From Deltaproteobacteria bacterium (GTDB lineage Bacteria > Myxococcota_A > UBA9160 > UBA6930): a stretch of 37,445 bases of DNA. Shown here in pieces: positions 17,164-25,228 of the stretch; position 1 is the stretch's first letter, and each line of letters starts with the position of its first letter. The translations under genes were made by a program, and so were the position numbers. Location: NCBI GenBank assembly GCA_029261815.1, contig JAJDAQ010000127.1:1-37445 (forward strand), written 5' to 3'. The notes beneath the pieces were generated by a model, which was given only the letters and a program-made list of their open reading frames with translations, had not been told where the DNA came from and did no database searches.

Positions 17164-18153
17164 ATGTCAGAAGAATTCCGCGTGTTCGGAAGTGAAATGT
17201 CCCCCTACTCAGTCAAGGTGCGTTCGTACTTTCGGTACAAGGGCATCCCGCACGAGTGGTGCGAAGGCCAGGGCGAAGAAGCGAAGAAGTTCCAGAAGCT
17301 GCCGCTCGTGCCCGTTGTCGCGACGCCGGAAGGCGACGGCCTGCAGGACTCGACGCCCATCATCGAAAAGATGGAGGCGCGGTTCCCGGAACCGTCGATC
17401 CACCCGGACGATGAAGCACTCGGCTTCGTCTCCGCGCTCCTCGAGGAATTCGGGGACGAGTGGGGCAACAAGTGGATGTTCCACTATCGCTGGGCGCGGC
17501 CGGCCGACCAGGTCTCGGCATCGGAACGACTCGTGCGTTCGATGGCTCCCGCGCTCTCCGACGAACAAAGCGCTGGCATGGCCGCCGGTCTCCGCGAGCG
17601 CATGGTCCCGCGTGTGTGGTTCGTGGGCTCCAATGAGCAGACCGCGCCCCAGATCGAGTCGTCGTTCCACGAAGTCTGTGGCCAGCTCGAAACCCACCTC
17701 GACGGGCGACCCTACCTCCTCGGCGGTCGTCCGTCGTTTGGTGACTTCGGCCTCTGGGGCCAGATCTACAACGCGTGGACCGACCCGACCTGCAAGGAGA
17801 TCGTCGAGGCCGCGGGCCCGAACCTGGTGGCCTGGATCCAACGCATGCTCGAACCCAAGGCCGAAGGAGATTGGGAGAGCTGGGAGGCGCTCGCGCCCAC
17901 GCTCGCGCCCATCTTGAAGGACCACGTCGGTGGCCTCTTCTGCCCATGGACGGTGGCCAACGCGACCGCGGTCGCCGATGGCGCCGACGAGTACACTTGC
18001 GAGGTCCGGACCGGCACGTGGACCCAGAAGCCGCAGAAGTATCACGCCCGATCGCTCGTGAAGATCCGCGAAAAGTACGCGGCGGTGTCGAACAAGACGG
18101 CGCTGGACCCGATTCTCGAGGCAGCGGACTGCCTCGCGACACTCCGGGGCTAG
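17164..18153 (+). CDS. Long glutathione S-transferase-like protein (329 residues)
   Basis: A glutathione-transferase-like protein. The N-terminal thioredoxin-fold half is clear: FRVFGSEMSPYSVKVRSYF with SPYS in the active-site position, then PLVPVVAT with the cis-proline and LQDSTPIIE as the glutathione gamma-glutamyl contact. The helical domain includes YLLGGRPSFGDFGLWGQI, a standard C-terminal GST motif. At 329 residues it is about 100 longer than usual; the surplus (about 235-329) contains a WTVANATAVADG segment and a basic tail and matches nothing I recognise. ATG at 17164 is chosen for GGAG in front and because the fold starts there. It sits 26 bp after an LLM gene and 1 bp before a second GST. 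Confidence 0.85.
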   Translation: MSEEFRVFGSEMSPYSVKVRSYFRYKGIPHEWCEGQGEEAKKFQKLPLVPVVATPEGDGLQDSTPIIEKMEARFPEPSIHPDDEALGFVSALLEEFGDEWGNKWMFHYRWARPADQVSASERLVRSMAPALSDEQSAGMAAGLRERMVPRVWFVGSNEQTAPQIESSFHEVCGQLETHLDGRPYLLGGRPSFGDFGLWGQIYNAWTDPTCKEIVEAAGPNLVAWIQRMLEPKAEGDWESWEALAPTLAPILKDHVGGLFCPWTVANATAVADGADEYTCEVRTGTWTQKPQKYHARSLVKIREKYAAVSNKTALDPILEAADCLATLRG

Positions 18154-18154
18154 C

Positions 18155-18859
18155 GTGATCGACCTCCACTACTGGCCGACTCCAAATGGCTGGAAGATCT
18201 CGATCTGCCTGGAAGAGATGGGGCTCGACTACCGCGTCGTTCCGGTCAATATCGGCAAGGGCGAGCAATTCAAACCCGACTTCCTGGCGATCTCGCCGAA
18301 CAACCGCATGCCCGCGATCGTGGACCATGCACCGGCCGACGGGGGCGAACCGATCTCGGTCTTCGAGACCGGAGCCATCCTGCTCTACCTCGCCGAGAAG
18401 ACGGGACAGTTCCTTCCCCAGGATCCGCGCGGCAAGAGCGACGTCACGGCATGGCTGATGTGGCAGATGAGCGGACTGGGACCGATGTTGGGCCAGTACG
18501 GGCACTTCAAACTCTACGCCCCAGAGCCGGTGCCCTACGGCCTGGAGCGCTACGGGGACGAAGCGAACCGGCTGTATGGAGTGCTCAACGACCGCCTCGC
18601 CGGCCGCGAGTACATTTGTGACGCCTACTCGATCGCCGACATGGCGTGCTGGCCCTGGGTCGTCACGAACAAGGGCCAGGGCTTCGACCTCGCGAAGGAC
18701 TATCCCCACGTTCGCGCCTGGTATGACCGCTGCAAGGAGCGGCCGGGCCTGCGACGAGGCTATGAGGTCGGACGCGAGACGCGCACGATCGGGACGGGAA
18801 AACCCGACGAGAAGACCCGAGACGTCCTCTTCAGCGCCCGGCGCAAGCTCGACGACTAA
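18155..18859 (+). CDS. Glutathione S-transferase family protein, Nu-class-like
   Basis: A 234-residue GST. The N-terminus YWPTPNGWKISICLEEMGLDY has the T-P-N active-site loop (Thr9-Pro10-Asn11) typical of the YfcG/YghU Nu-class, which act on disulfides and peroxides using two glutathiones; NRMPAIVD (cis-proline) and ISVFETGAILLYLAEK follow. The helical domain has YICDAYSIADMACWPWV. It starts with GTG one base after the previous stop, so the two GST genes are almost surely translated together. Glutathione-linked disulfide reduction or removal of a thiol-bound intermediate is the family role; the partner substrate is unknown. It ends 12 bp from the convergent LLM gene. Confidence 0.9.
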   Translation: MIDLHYWPTPNGWKISICLEEMGLDYRVVPVNIGKGEQFKPDFLAISPNNRMPAIVDHAPADGGEPISVFETGAILLYLAEKTGQFLPQDPRGKSDVTAWLMWQMSGLGPMLGQYGHFKLYAPEPVPYGLERYGDEANRLYGVLNDRLAGREYICDAYSIADMACWPWVVTNKGQGFDLAKDYPHVRAWYDRCKERPGLRRGYEVGRETRTIGTGKPDEKTRDVLFSARRKLDD

Positions 18860-18871
18860 CGCCGCGTTCGA

Positions 18872-19765
18872 TCAGACGTCGCGGACGACCTCGATGAAGT
18901 CGGCCAGGGCATCGATGTGTTGTTGCGGCGACGTGAAGCCCGCCGGCTTCTCCCCTGTAAGATGCACACCCGTGTCCATCGCCCGCATCGTGAAGTGCGT
19001 CGCACCGAGTGCCTTCCAGGCTTCGGCCTCCTTGCGCCAGGCATCGGGTCCTTCGCTGTAGTGCAGGATCGCCTCGACGCCCACCTCGTCGCGGGCGCGG
19101 CCATTGGCTTCGACCTCGTCCCCCAGCATTGCGCACAATCGACGCATTCCGTCGTTCGAAGCGCCAAAGAGGAAGCCGTCTCCGATCCTCGCGGTCCGCT
19201 TGATCGCGACCGGCGAGAAGCCACCGAACCACACGGGGATCGGCGCCGGCGGCTCGGGCAGGATGCCGGCGCGTTCGAACTGGTGGAAATCGCCGTCGAA
19301 GCTCGGCGTCCCACCGCTCCAGAGCGCGCGCATCACCGCGACCTGTTCTTCCATGCGCTTGCCGCGTCCGGCGAACGGCACGCCGAGGGCGTCATACTCG
19401 ACCCAGTTCCAACCGGTGCCGACGCCGAGGCGGAACCGCCCCTCGGACAACAGCTGCAGCTCCGCCGCTTGCTTGGCGACGAGCGCTGCTTGCCGCTGCG
19501 GCAGGATGATCACACCGGTCGCGAGTTCGACCTTTCGCGTCAGCGCGGCGAGGTAGCCGTAGAGCACGAAGGGTTCGTGAAAGGGATCCGTCTCCACATA
19601 GGGGCCCGCGAGCGGCGGCTCCCGGTCTGCATGCTCGGCACCCAGGACGTGGTCATACACAACAATGTGTCCATAGCCGAGTTCCTCCGCCGCCTGGGCG
19701 AAGTCGCGGATCGCAGCGGGGTCGTTGCCGATCTCACAGGTCGGGAATACAGCGCCGATCTTCAT
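18872..19765 (-). CDS. LLM-class, probably F420-dependent oxidoreductase (copy 2, divergent type)
   Basis: A 297-residue luciferase-like TIM-barrel protein. It opens MKIGAVFPTCEIGND and has GRFRLGVGTGWNWVEYDALG, PQRQAALVAKQAAELQLLSEGRF-type helix 4 and PIPVWFGGFSPVAIKR, the pattern of the actinobacterial TIGR036xx F420-dependent group rather than of the other three copies in the window. It lies 24 bp behind an SDR and is the third gene of the Rieske oxygenase operon. ATG with AGAGGA upstream. Together these suggest an oxidised substrate that is further reduced or oxidised by a deazaflavin; family membership supports the cofactor, nothing in the window proves it. Confidence 0.9.
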   Translation of the reverse strand: MKIGAVFPTCEIGNDPAAIRDFAQAAEELGYGHIVVYDHVLGAEHADREPPLAGPYVETDPFHEPFVLYGYLAALTRKVELATGVIILPQRQAALVAKQAAELQLLSEGRFRLGVGTGWNWVEYDALGVPFAGRGKRMEEQVAVMRALWSGGTPSFDGDFHQFERAGILPEPPAPIPVWFGGFSPVAIKRTARIGDGFLFGASNDGMRRLCAMLGDEVEANGRARDEVGVEAILHYSEGPDAWRKEAEAWKALGATHFTMRAMDTGVHLTGEKPAGFTSPQQHIDALADFIEVVRDV

Positions 19766-19789
19766 GAAGTTCCTCTCGAAGTGCTGGCC

Positions 19790-20617
19790 TCAGCGGTCCG
19801 CTGCAGCGGAATCGAAGGCCTCCAGGATGGCACGGTGTCGCATCTCGACCACGCCTTTCATTTCGGGATGGGTGATGAGGTGTAGACGGTTCTCGCGCAC
19901 ACCGCGAAGCACGACCTGGGCCGTCTCTTCGGCGGTCTGTGCGCCCGGCACACTCTCCGGGTTCGCGTCTGCCGAGAGCGACGACGGCGCCGCATCCTCG
20001 AGGTCCGTCGGGCGAACCCGGTCGCTCTCGTGGATGCGGGTCACGACCGCGCCCGGACAGAGCACCGAAACCCCGATGTCCGTCTCGGCGAGTTCCTGTG
20101 CCAGGACTTCACTGAGCGAGACCACAGCGAACTTGCTTGCCGTGTAGGCCCCGAGGCCCATCGCCGCGAAAGCGGATAGCCCCGCCATCGAAGCCGTGTT
20201 GACGACGTGGGCTTCCCCGCCTTGGGCCTTCATGCGCGGAACGAACGCGCCGATGCCGTGCACGACGCCCATGAGGTTCACGTCGAGGATCCAACGCCAA
20301 TCGGCTTCCTCGAGTTCCAGGAGCGGCTTGTTCACCATCACGCCGGCGTTGTTGCACAGCAGATGGCAACCCCCAAACGTTCCCCATGCGCGTTCGGCGA
20401 GGACCTCGAGCGCATCTCGGCTTCGGACATCCGTGTGTTGGGAGACCGCCTCGCCACCCGCCGATGCAATTCCGGCGACCACGGTCTCGAGACCTGCTGC
20501 ATCGACGTCCGCGGCAACCACGCGCATCCCTTCCACGGCACAAGCCGCCGCAAGGGCCGCTCCGATCCCGCTACCGGCACCCGTGATGACTGCGACCTTC
20601 CCGTCCAATTCCTTCAT
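19790..20617 (-). CDS. SDR family oxidoreductase coupled to Rieske oxygenase
   Basis: A 275-residue classical SDR. It has TGAGSGIG (12-19), CNNAG (88-92), Ser143 and Tyr158-x-x-x-Lys162 (YTASK). After the catalytic region there is a longer substrate-binding part (RIHESDRVRPTDLEDAAPSS) and a C-terminal helix RHRAILEAFDSAAADR, features of SDRs that take bulky hydrophobic substrates. The ATG overlaps the stop of the Rieske gene by four bases (ATGA), so expression is coupled. It could oxidise a hydroxyl placed by the oxygenase. The open frame continues upstream to 20905, but that overlaps the Rieske coding region and lacks SDR features. Confidence 0.92.
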   Translation of the reverse strand: MKELDGKVAVITGAGSGIGAALAAACAVEGMRVVAADVDAAGLETVVAGIASAGGEAVSQHTDVRSRDALEVLAERAWGTFGGCHLLCNNAGVMVNKPLLELEEADWRWILDVNLMGVVHGIGAFVPRMKAQGGEAHVVNTASMAGLSAFAAMGLGAYTASKFAVVSLSEVLAQELAETDIGVSVLCPGAVVTRIHESDRVRPTDLEDAAPSSLSADANPESVPGAQTAEETAQVVLRGVRENRLHLITHPEMKGVVEMRHRAILEAFDSAAADR

Positions 20618-21849
20618 GCCCAGGCTCCCCGCGACTCGCAGAACGGTTCGACGCGGGGCTCCACCCGAAGCGCCTCGGGAATCCGGTCCCGGCCGATCAA
20701 GCGATCGATCTCCTCGTGCAGGTGGTAGATCCGCCGCTCCTGGTAGCTGAGTGGAATCGACGCGAGTGCGCCGGAGGCGACCGAACGATGCATCGGCGCC
20801 AGGTTCCGGAAGTCCTCGGCCATCACGACATCGAACGTCGCAGCCAGGAATTCCCAAGCCTGCTCCTCGGCCGATGTCTCGGTCGGCAGACCGTAGAACG
20901 TCCACTCGATATCCGTGGTCTCCCCATCGACGGGCCAGAAGTTGATGAACGGAAATCCGACGGTATCCAGGGGCGTGATCAGGTTCGGGAACAGGCTGTA
21001 CGCGGGGTTCGTCTCACGAAAGATCGGGTCGAGACCCTCGATCTCGCGCATCGGCGACTCGACCTGCTGGGTCTTCCGCAGCGCCTCTTCCCACTTCGGT
21101 GTCACCATGCGCGAGTGACCGTGCCGGAACAATCCCATCGCCGCCCCTCGGTGATCGAGCAGCTTCGAAACCGTATCGGGGTGGATCGTCTTGACGTGGT
21201 ACGTCTCGAGAAACGCGTCCGCCGCGATCTTCCAGTTGCACGGCACGCGCTCACTGCGGTTGGCCATCGCGCGCAACGAGCGGCCTTGAAGCGGCGACCA
21301 CTCATCCGCGACAGGTCCGAGCCACTCCCGCAGTCCGGGGGCTTCGGGGTCGCGGTTGGTGAAGACCCAGCCCTCGTAGCTTTCGCAACGGACCGACTTG
21401 AGCCCGCGCTCACTCTCTTTCAGGTCGGCGAAATCGCGGCGATCGGGGACACCCACGAGCGATCCGTCGAGGTCGTAGGTCCAGCTGTGATACTGGCATT
21501 GGAGTCGCCGCGCGGTCCCACAGGCTTCGCGAACCACCGGTGCACCGCGGTGCTGGCAGGTGTTGTAGAACGCGCGCAGCACGTCATCGCGACCGCGGAC
21601 GATCAGGATCGGAACGCCGCCACGGTCGACGGTCTTGAAGCGCCCTCGCCCCTCGAACTCTTCTTCGCGGCCGGCCAGCAACCACGATTTTGCCCACACG
21701 TGCTCCTGCTCCAGGGCGAAGAACGCCGGATCCGTGTAACGCCCGGTCGGAATGGGCGGCAGGCCCGGAAAATCCGGCGGCGGCGCGTCGCGATCGAATT
21801 CGTACGCCATCTGCGCGCGGAGATGTGCCGCCCAGGCGCCTTGATCCAT
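20614..21849 (-). CDS. Rieske ring-hydroxylating oxygenase alpha subunit
   Basis: A 411-residue oxygenase component with an N-terminal Rieske [2Fe-2S] domain and a C-terminal mononuclear iron domain. The Rieske ligands are Cys98-x-His100 in CQHRG and Cys118-x-x-His121 in CQYHSW. The iron site is ETYHVKTIHPD with His218 and His223, and Glu215 in the place of the acidic bridge usually filled by Asp or Glu. ATG with GGAGG five bases upstream. No beta subunit, ferredoxin or reductase gene is in the window, so electrons must come from elsewhere. As first gene of the operon it is followed by an SDR and an LLM oxidoreductase; alpha-only enzymes often demethylate or hydroxylate single rings. Confidence 0.93.
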   Translation of the reverse strand: MDQGAWAAHLRAQMAYEFDRDAPPPDFPGLPPIPTGRYTDPAFFALEQEHVWAKSWLLAGREEEFEGRGRFKTVDRGGVPILIVRGRDDVLRAFYNTCQHRGAPVVREACGTARRLQCQYHSWTYDLDGSLVGVPDRRDFADLKESERGLKSVRCESYEGWVFTNRDPEAPGLREWLGPVADEWSPLQGRSLRAMANRSERVPCNWKIAADAFLETYHVKTIHPDTVSKLLDHRGAAMGLFRHGHSRMVTPKWEEALRKTQQVESPMREIEGLDPIFRETNPAYSLFPNLITPLDTVGFPFINFWPVDGETTDIEWTFYGLPTETSAEEQAWEFLAATFDVVMAEDFRNLAPMHRSVASGALASIPLSYQERRIYHLHEEIDRLIGRDRIPEALRVEPRVEPFCESRGAWA

Positions 21850-21944
21850 GTTGACCTCCGGGCCCAGGTCCCCGGGTGCGCGGGTGGGCCGACTTGTGGG
21901 ATTCTTGGGCGGCTCGCACCGCGAGTCAACCGAGGGAGATCGAG

Positions 21945-22748
21945 ATGGGACGCCTTGCAGGACGAACCGCGCTGGTAACGGGGGCTGGACTCGGCATCGG
22001 CAAGGGAATCGCCCGCCGCTTTGCGCGCGAAGGGGCCAACGTCATGCTCGCCGAGTGGAACGATGAGGCCGGGAAGGCCGCGGCTGAAGAGGTGCGGGCG
22101 CTGGGCGTCGAAGCCGAGTTCATCCACTGCGACGTCAGCGAACGCACGGATGTGGAGGGCGCTGTCGCCGCGACGATCGATCGATTCGGCGCCGTGGACA
22201 TCCTCGTGAACAACGCGTGGAGTGGTCCGCCGATGGGTCGCTTCGAGTGGAAGACGACCGAAGAAATGGAGCGGGCATTCCGGGTCGGGACACTCAGCGT
22301 CTTCTGGGCGATGCAGGCGGCTTTCCCTGGCATGAAGAGCCAGGGTTGGGGGCGCGTCATCAACATCTGCTCGCTCAACGGCGTCAACGCGCACATGTAC
22401 ACGCTCCCCTACAACATGGCGAAGGAGGCCGTCCGCGCACTCTCGCGGACGGCGGCACGAGAGTGGGCGCGACACGATGTCCTCGTGAACATGATCTGCC
22501 CTGCCGCGATCACCGAGTCATCGAAGGCCGTCTTCGCCAAGCAGCCCGAGATGTTGGAGAGCATCAACGCGACGCATCCGATGGGTCGCATGGGCGACCC
22601 TGAAGAAGACATCGGCGGTGCTGCCCTTTTCCTGGCCAGCGACGACTGCCGCTATGTCACGGGAAACACGCTCTTCGTCGATGGCGGATCCCACATCAAC
22701 GGGGCCGCATGGGCGCCCGACATGCCCGAGGAGATGCCCGCTCGTTAG
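21945..22748 (+). CDS. SDR family oxidoreductase with atypical NNAW motif
   Basis: A 267-residue classical SDR: TGAGLGIG (12-19), Ser143, Tyr156-x-x-x-Lys160 (YNMAK) and a C-terminal TGNTLFVDGGSHI. The usual NNAG motif reads NNAW (89-92), so a bulky tryptophan replaces the glycine that lines the cofactor pocket; the catalytic residues are intact. I chose the ATG at 21945 because GAGGGAG sits just upstream and homologues start MGRLxGR; the frame is open to 21876. It stands alone on the plus strand, divergent from the Rieske operon by 95 bp and overlapping the convergent hydrolase by four bases. The substrate is unknown. Confidence 0.92.
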   Translation: MGRLAGRTALVTGAGLGIGKGIARRFAREGANVMLAEWNDEAGKAAAEEVRALGVEAEFIHCDVSERTDVEGAVAATIDRFGAVDILVNNAWSGPPMGRFEWKTTEEMERAFRVGTLSVFWAMQAAFPGMKSQGWGRVINICSLNGVNAHMYTLPYNMAKEAVRALSRTAAREWARHDVLVNMICPAAITESSKAVFAKQPEMLESINATHPMGRMGDPEEDIGGAALFLASDDCRYVTGNTLFVDGGSHINGAAWAPDMPEEMPAR

Positions 22749-23734
22749 GCGGCTTCCGGAATCTCTGAGTTCGGCGCCAGCGACTCTTCGTCGATGACTT
22801 CGGGACCGATGAAATCTTCGATCGCGTCGGCGAGTGCCTCCGCGTGGGTCACCGGCAGCATGTGGCTGCCTCCCGGATACTCGCGCAGCCTCGCACCCGG
22901 GATCTGGGTGGCCAGGTATCGACCGATCCCGACGGGTGCAAGACGATCATCGTCCCCGTGCAAGATCAGCGTCGGCACCTCGCTCTTCGAATACGGATCG
23001 TCGTCGTCGAGCCGCATGCCGAACATCTCCCCCTTGTAGGTCTGGAGCGTGTCCCAGTTCTCGAAGTTCTTGACGACGCCAGGGATCCACCAATCGGGCA
23101 TCGGTCCATCGCTGTAGGCCTGGGCCGACAGGACGCTGATCAAGCCGCGGGACAGCGGCGGGATCATCGCACGCCAGCGCAGGACCGGATCGGAGTAGAG
23201 GAAGGAGATGACGGCGTTGGCTTCAGGCGGCTGCGCTTCCGGCCCGTCCGGCCCGCCGGTTCCAACGAGCACCACACGGGCCAGCTGCGCCGGTCGGTCG
23301 GCCGCCACGAGGCTCGCGGTTGCCCCGCCGTAGGACCATCCGACCAGCGTCACGTCTTCCAGCCCGAGCTCTTCGATCACGCCAATCACGTCGTTCGCGT
23401 TGCGTCGAAGACTGAAATCGCCGTCGGGATTGATGTCGGAGCGGCCATAACCCGAGCGATCCATCGCCAGCACCCGGAAGCCGCGGTCGACGAGTTCTGC
23501 CTGCACCACACGCCATTCATACGCGGTTCCGGGGAGGCCGTGCACCAACAGCAATGGCCGCCCGGAACCTTCGTCGAGCACGTTGATGCGGACGCCGCTT
23601 GGGAGCGTCACGCGCGTGCCTGCCGCCGGCAGATCGGCCACGGGGTCGACCGGGAAGACGGCGTACCAGATCGGCGGCAACACGATCGCCGCAACCAGCA
23701 GCAGCAGGATGCCGAGGAAGAGCTTCTTGATCAT
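22745..23734 (-). CDS. Membrane-anchored alpha/beta hydrolase
   Basis: A 329-residue alpha/beta-fold hydrolase. An N-terminal hydrophobic helix (about 5-28) looks like an uncleaved anchor or signal. The nucleophile elbow is GWSYGG (Ser134), the oxyanion segment is LVHGLPG (63-69), the acid is in LHGDDDRLAP and the histidine in GGSHMLP. The sequence VLAMDRSGYGRSD is typical of esterase and epoxide-hydrolase relatives. The chosen ATG at 23734 overlaps the sulfatase stop (ATGA) and has GAGGG eight bases upstream; a GTG nine bases earlier is possible. Coupling with the sulfatase suggests hydrolysis of the same periplasmic substrate, for example an ester that remains after sulfate removal, but this is inference. 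Confidence 0.9.
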   Translation of the reverse strand: MIKKLFLGILLLLVAAIVLPPIWYAVFPVDPVADLPAAGTRVTLPSGVRINVLDEGSGRPLLLVHGLPGTAYEWRVVQAELVDRGFRVLAMDRSGYGRSDINPDGDFSLRRNANDVIGVIEELGLEDVTLVGWSYGGATASLVAADRPAQLARVVLVGTGGPDGPEAQPPEANAVISFLYSDPVLRWRAMIPPLSRGLISVLSAQAYSDGPMPDWWIPGVVKNFENWDTLQTYKGEMFGMRLDDDDPYSKSEVPTLILHGDDDRLAPVGIGRYLATQIPGARLREYPGGSHMLPVTHAEALADAIEDFIGPEVIDEESLAPNSEIPEAA

Positions 23735-25188
23735 TGGATCCACCCTCTTGGATTTTCCGCAACTTCGTTGTCGAACGCGGTCATGTTCTGGAGCAGGCGA
23801 CCCAGCGTCGCCGGCCTTGTCTGCGAAACGTCATACGACTCGTCAGGGTCCCGTTCCAGGTCGAACAACCACGGTCCCTTCTCGGGCGCGTAGATGATCG
23901 GTCCCGACATTCCGGCCGAAACCCGGTGGCGACGATGCGCTTTCCACGGCCCCATGCGAACGCCAAGAAGACTGCTGCCGCTCCAATAGTAGACCGGCCG
24001 TGTGTCCGGCGTCGGTGCCCCATCTAGCAGGGTGGCACGAACATCGAGACCGTCGATGATCCGATCTTCCGGCAGCGGCACGCCGGCCAGCGACAGGAGC
24101 GTCGGATAGAGATCGAGTGCGGTGACCACGCTGTCACTTCGCTGCTCCGGTGCGATCCGCCCGGGCCAGTGGGCGATGAACGGCACCCGCGGCCCGCCCT
24201 CGAAGACCATGTTCTTGCGGCCGCGGACGGCGCCAGCACTCCCTTGATACCATGGGCCGTTGTCGCTGGTGATGATCAGCAGCGTGTCATCCGCGACCCC
24301 GAATTTCCGGAGTGCCTCCATCACGGCACCGACGCTGCGGTCCAGGTCCGCGATCACGTCGCCGTAGAGCCCGGCAGAACTGTTCCCATCCTGCTCTGCC
24401 GATGCGTAGAGCGGAATATGGGGGAAGTTAGGCGCCATATACAGGAAGAACGGTTCGTCGGCATTCGCAGCGATCCACTGAACCGCCTCCGCCGTGTAGC
24501 GGTCGGTCAGCGTGGTCTGGTCGGCCGGCGCCGGCTCGGCGATCTCCTTGTTGCGATACACCGGCAGCGGAACCATGTCGTTCGAGTGGAGCATTCCGTA
24601 GTAGTGCTCGAAGCCGAGGTCGTTCGGGAGAGACGGCGAGTGGTCACCCAGGTGCCACTTGCCCACCATGCCCGTTCGATAGCCCGCGAGCCGCAGGGCT
24701 TCGGGAAGCAGGATCTCGTCCGCGGGCAGCCGGACCGGGAGCCCCATGATCCGCAGACCGCTGTCGATGATGTGCCCAGTCGGAAAGACGATGTGCGTCA
24801 GCCCGGTGCGAGCGGGCCAACGGCCGGTGAGCAACCCAGCACGCGACGGCGTGCAATACGACGCGGCCGCGTAGAAGTGGTCGAGCGCGAGCCCCTCGTC
24901 GGCGAGCCGGTCGATCGCCGGGGTTTCGACCGCGGTACTTCCGAATGCGCCCAGGTCCCCGTATCCCAGATCGTCAAAGAAGATCACCACGAAGTTCGGC
25001 CGCGGAGCGCTCGCATCGACGCGGGCCGACATCTTCCCCAGCGTCACCAGCTTCTGCTCGAGACGGTCCCGATCCTCTGCCTGGTCGTAGCTGACCAGCT
25101 TCAGCCCTGCGTAGAGGGCGCCAAGAATGCCGGCGGCCAGGATGGCCAACACCCCGTAGCCGAGCCAGCGTGCAATTCCCTGAATCAA
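23731..25188 (-). CDS. Membrane-anchored type I sulfatase (arylsulfatase-like)
   Basis: A 485-residue sulfatase of the alkaline-phosphatase superfamily. It has an N-terminal transmembrane segment (about 9-31), metal ligands Asp72-Asp73 in VVIFFDDLGYGDLG, and the formylglycine signature YCTPSRAGLLTGRW with Cys112, the residue that must be oxidised to formylglycine. GKWHLGD carries the conserved basic residues, and TSDNGPWYQG another metal site. Translation begins at TTG, with GGGAGGGG upstream. A formylglycine-generating enzyme is not in the window. It is the first gene of a two-gene operon with an alpha/beta hydrolase and shares a 64-bp divergent spacer with an LLM gene. It likely desulfates a small or polymeric sulfate ester in the periplasm. 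Confidence 0.93.
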   Translation of the reverse strand: MIQGIARWLGYGVLAILAAGILGALYAGLKLVSYDQAEDRDRLEQKLVTLGKMSARVDASAPRPNFVVIFFDDLGYGDLGAFGSTAVETPAIDRLADEGLALDHFYAAASYCTPSRAGLLTGRWPARTGLTHIVFPTGHIIDSGLRIMGLPVRLPADEILLPEALRLAGYRTGMVGKWHLGDHSPSLPNDLGFEHYYGMLHSNDMVPLPVYRNKEIAEPAPADQTTLTDRYTAEAVQWIAANADEPFFLYMAPNFPHIPLYASAEQDGNSSAGLYGDVIADLDRSVGAVMEALRKFGVADDTLLIITSDNGPWYQGSAGAVRGRKNMVFEGGPRVPFIAHWPGRIAPEQRSDSVVTALDLYPTLLSLAGVPLPEDRIIDGLDVRATLLDGAPTPDTRPVYYWSGSSLLGVRMGPWKAHRRHRVSAGMSGPIIYAPEKGPWLFDLERDPDESYDVSQTRPATLGRLLQNMTAFDNEVAENPRGWIQ

Positions 25189-25220
25189 GATCCCCTCCCC
25201 GCCAAGGTCGCGAGCGGCCG

Positions 25221-25228
25221 ATTATACT
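25221..25228. promoter_or_regulatory. Overlapping, divergent sigma70-type -10-like elements
   Basis: The AT-rich octamer ATTATACT stands out in GC-rich sequence. On the plus strand it gives TATACT (25223-25228), 24 bases before the LLM ATG with a GGAGG ribosome site between. On the minus strand it gives TATAAT (25221-25226), a perfect -10 consensus, about 32 bases before the sulfatase TTG. I find no good -35 in either direction. Symmetric -10 elements that fire both ways are known in bacteria; this site could set both operons from one opened region of DNA. Confidence 0.5.
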
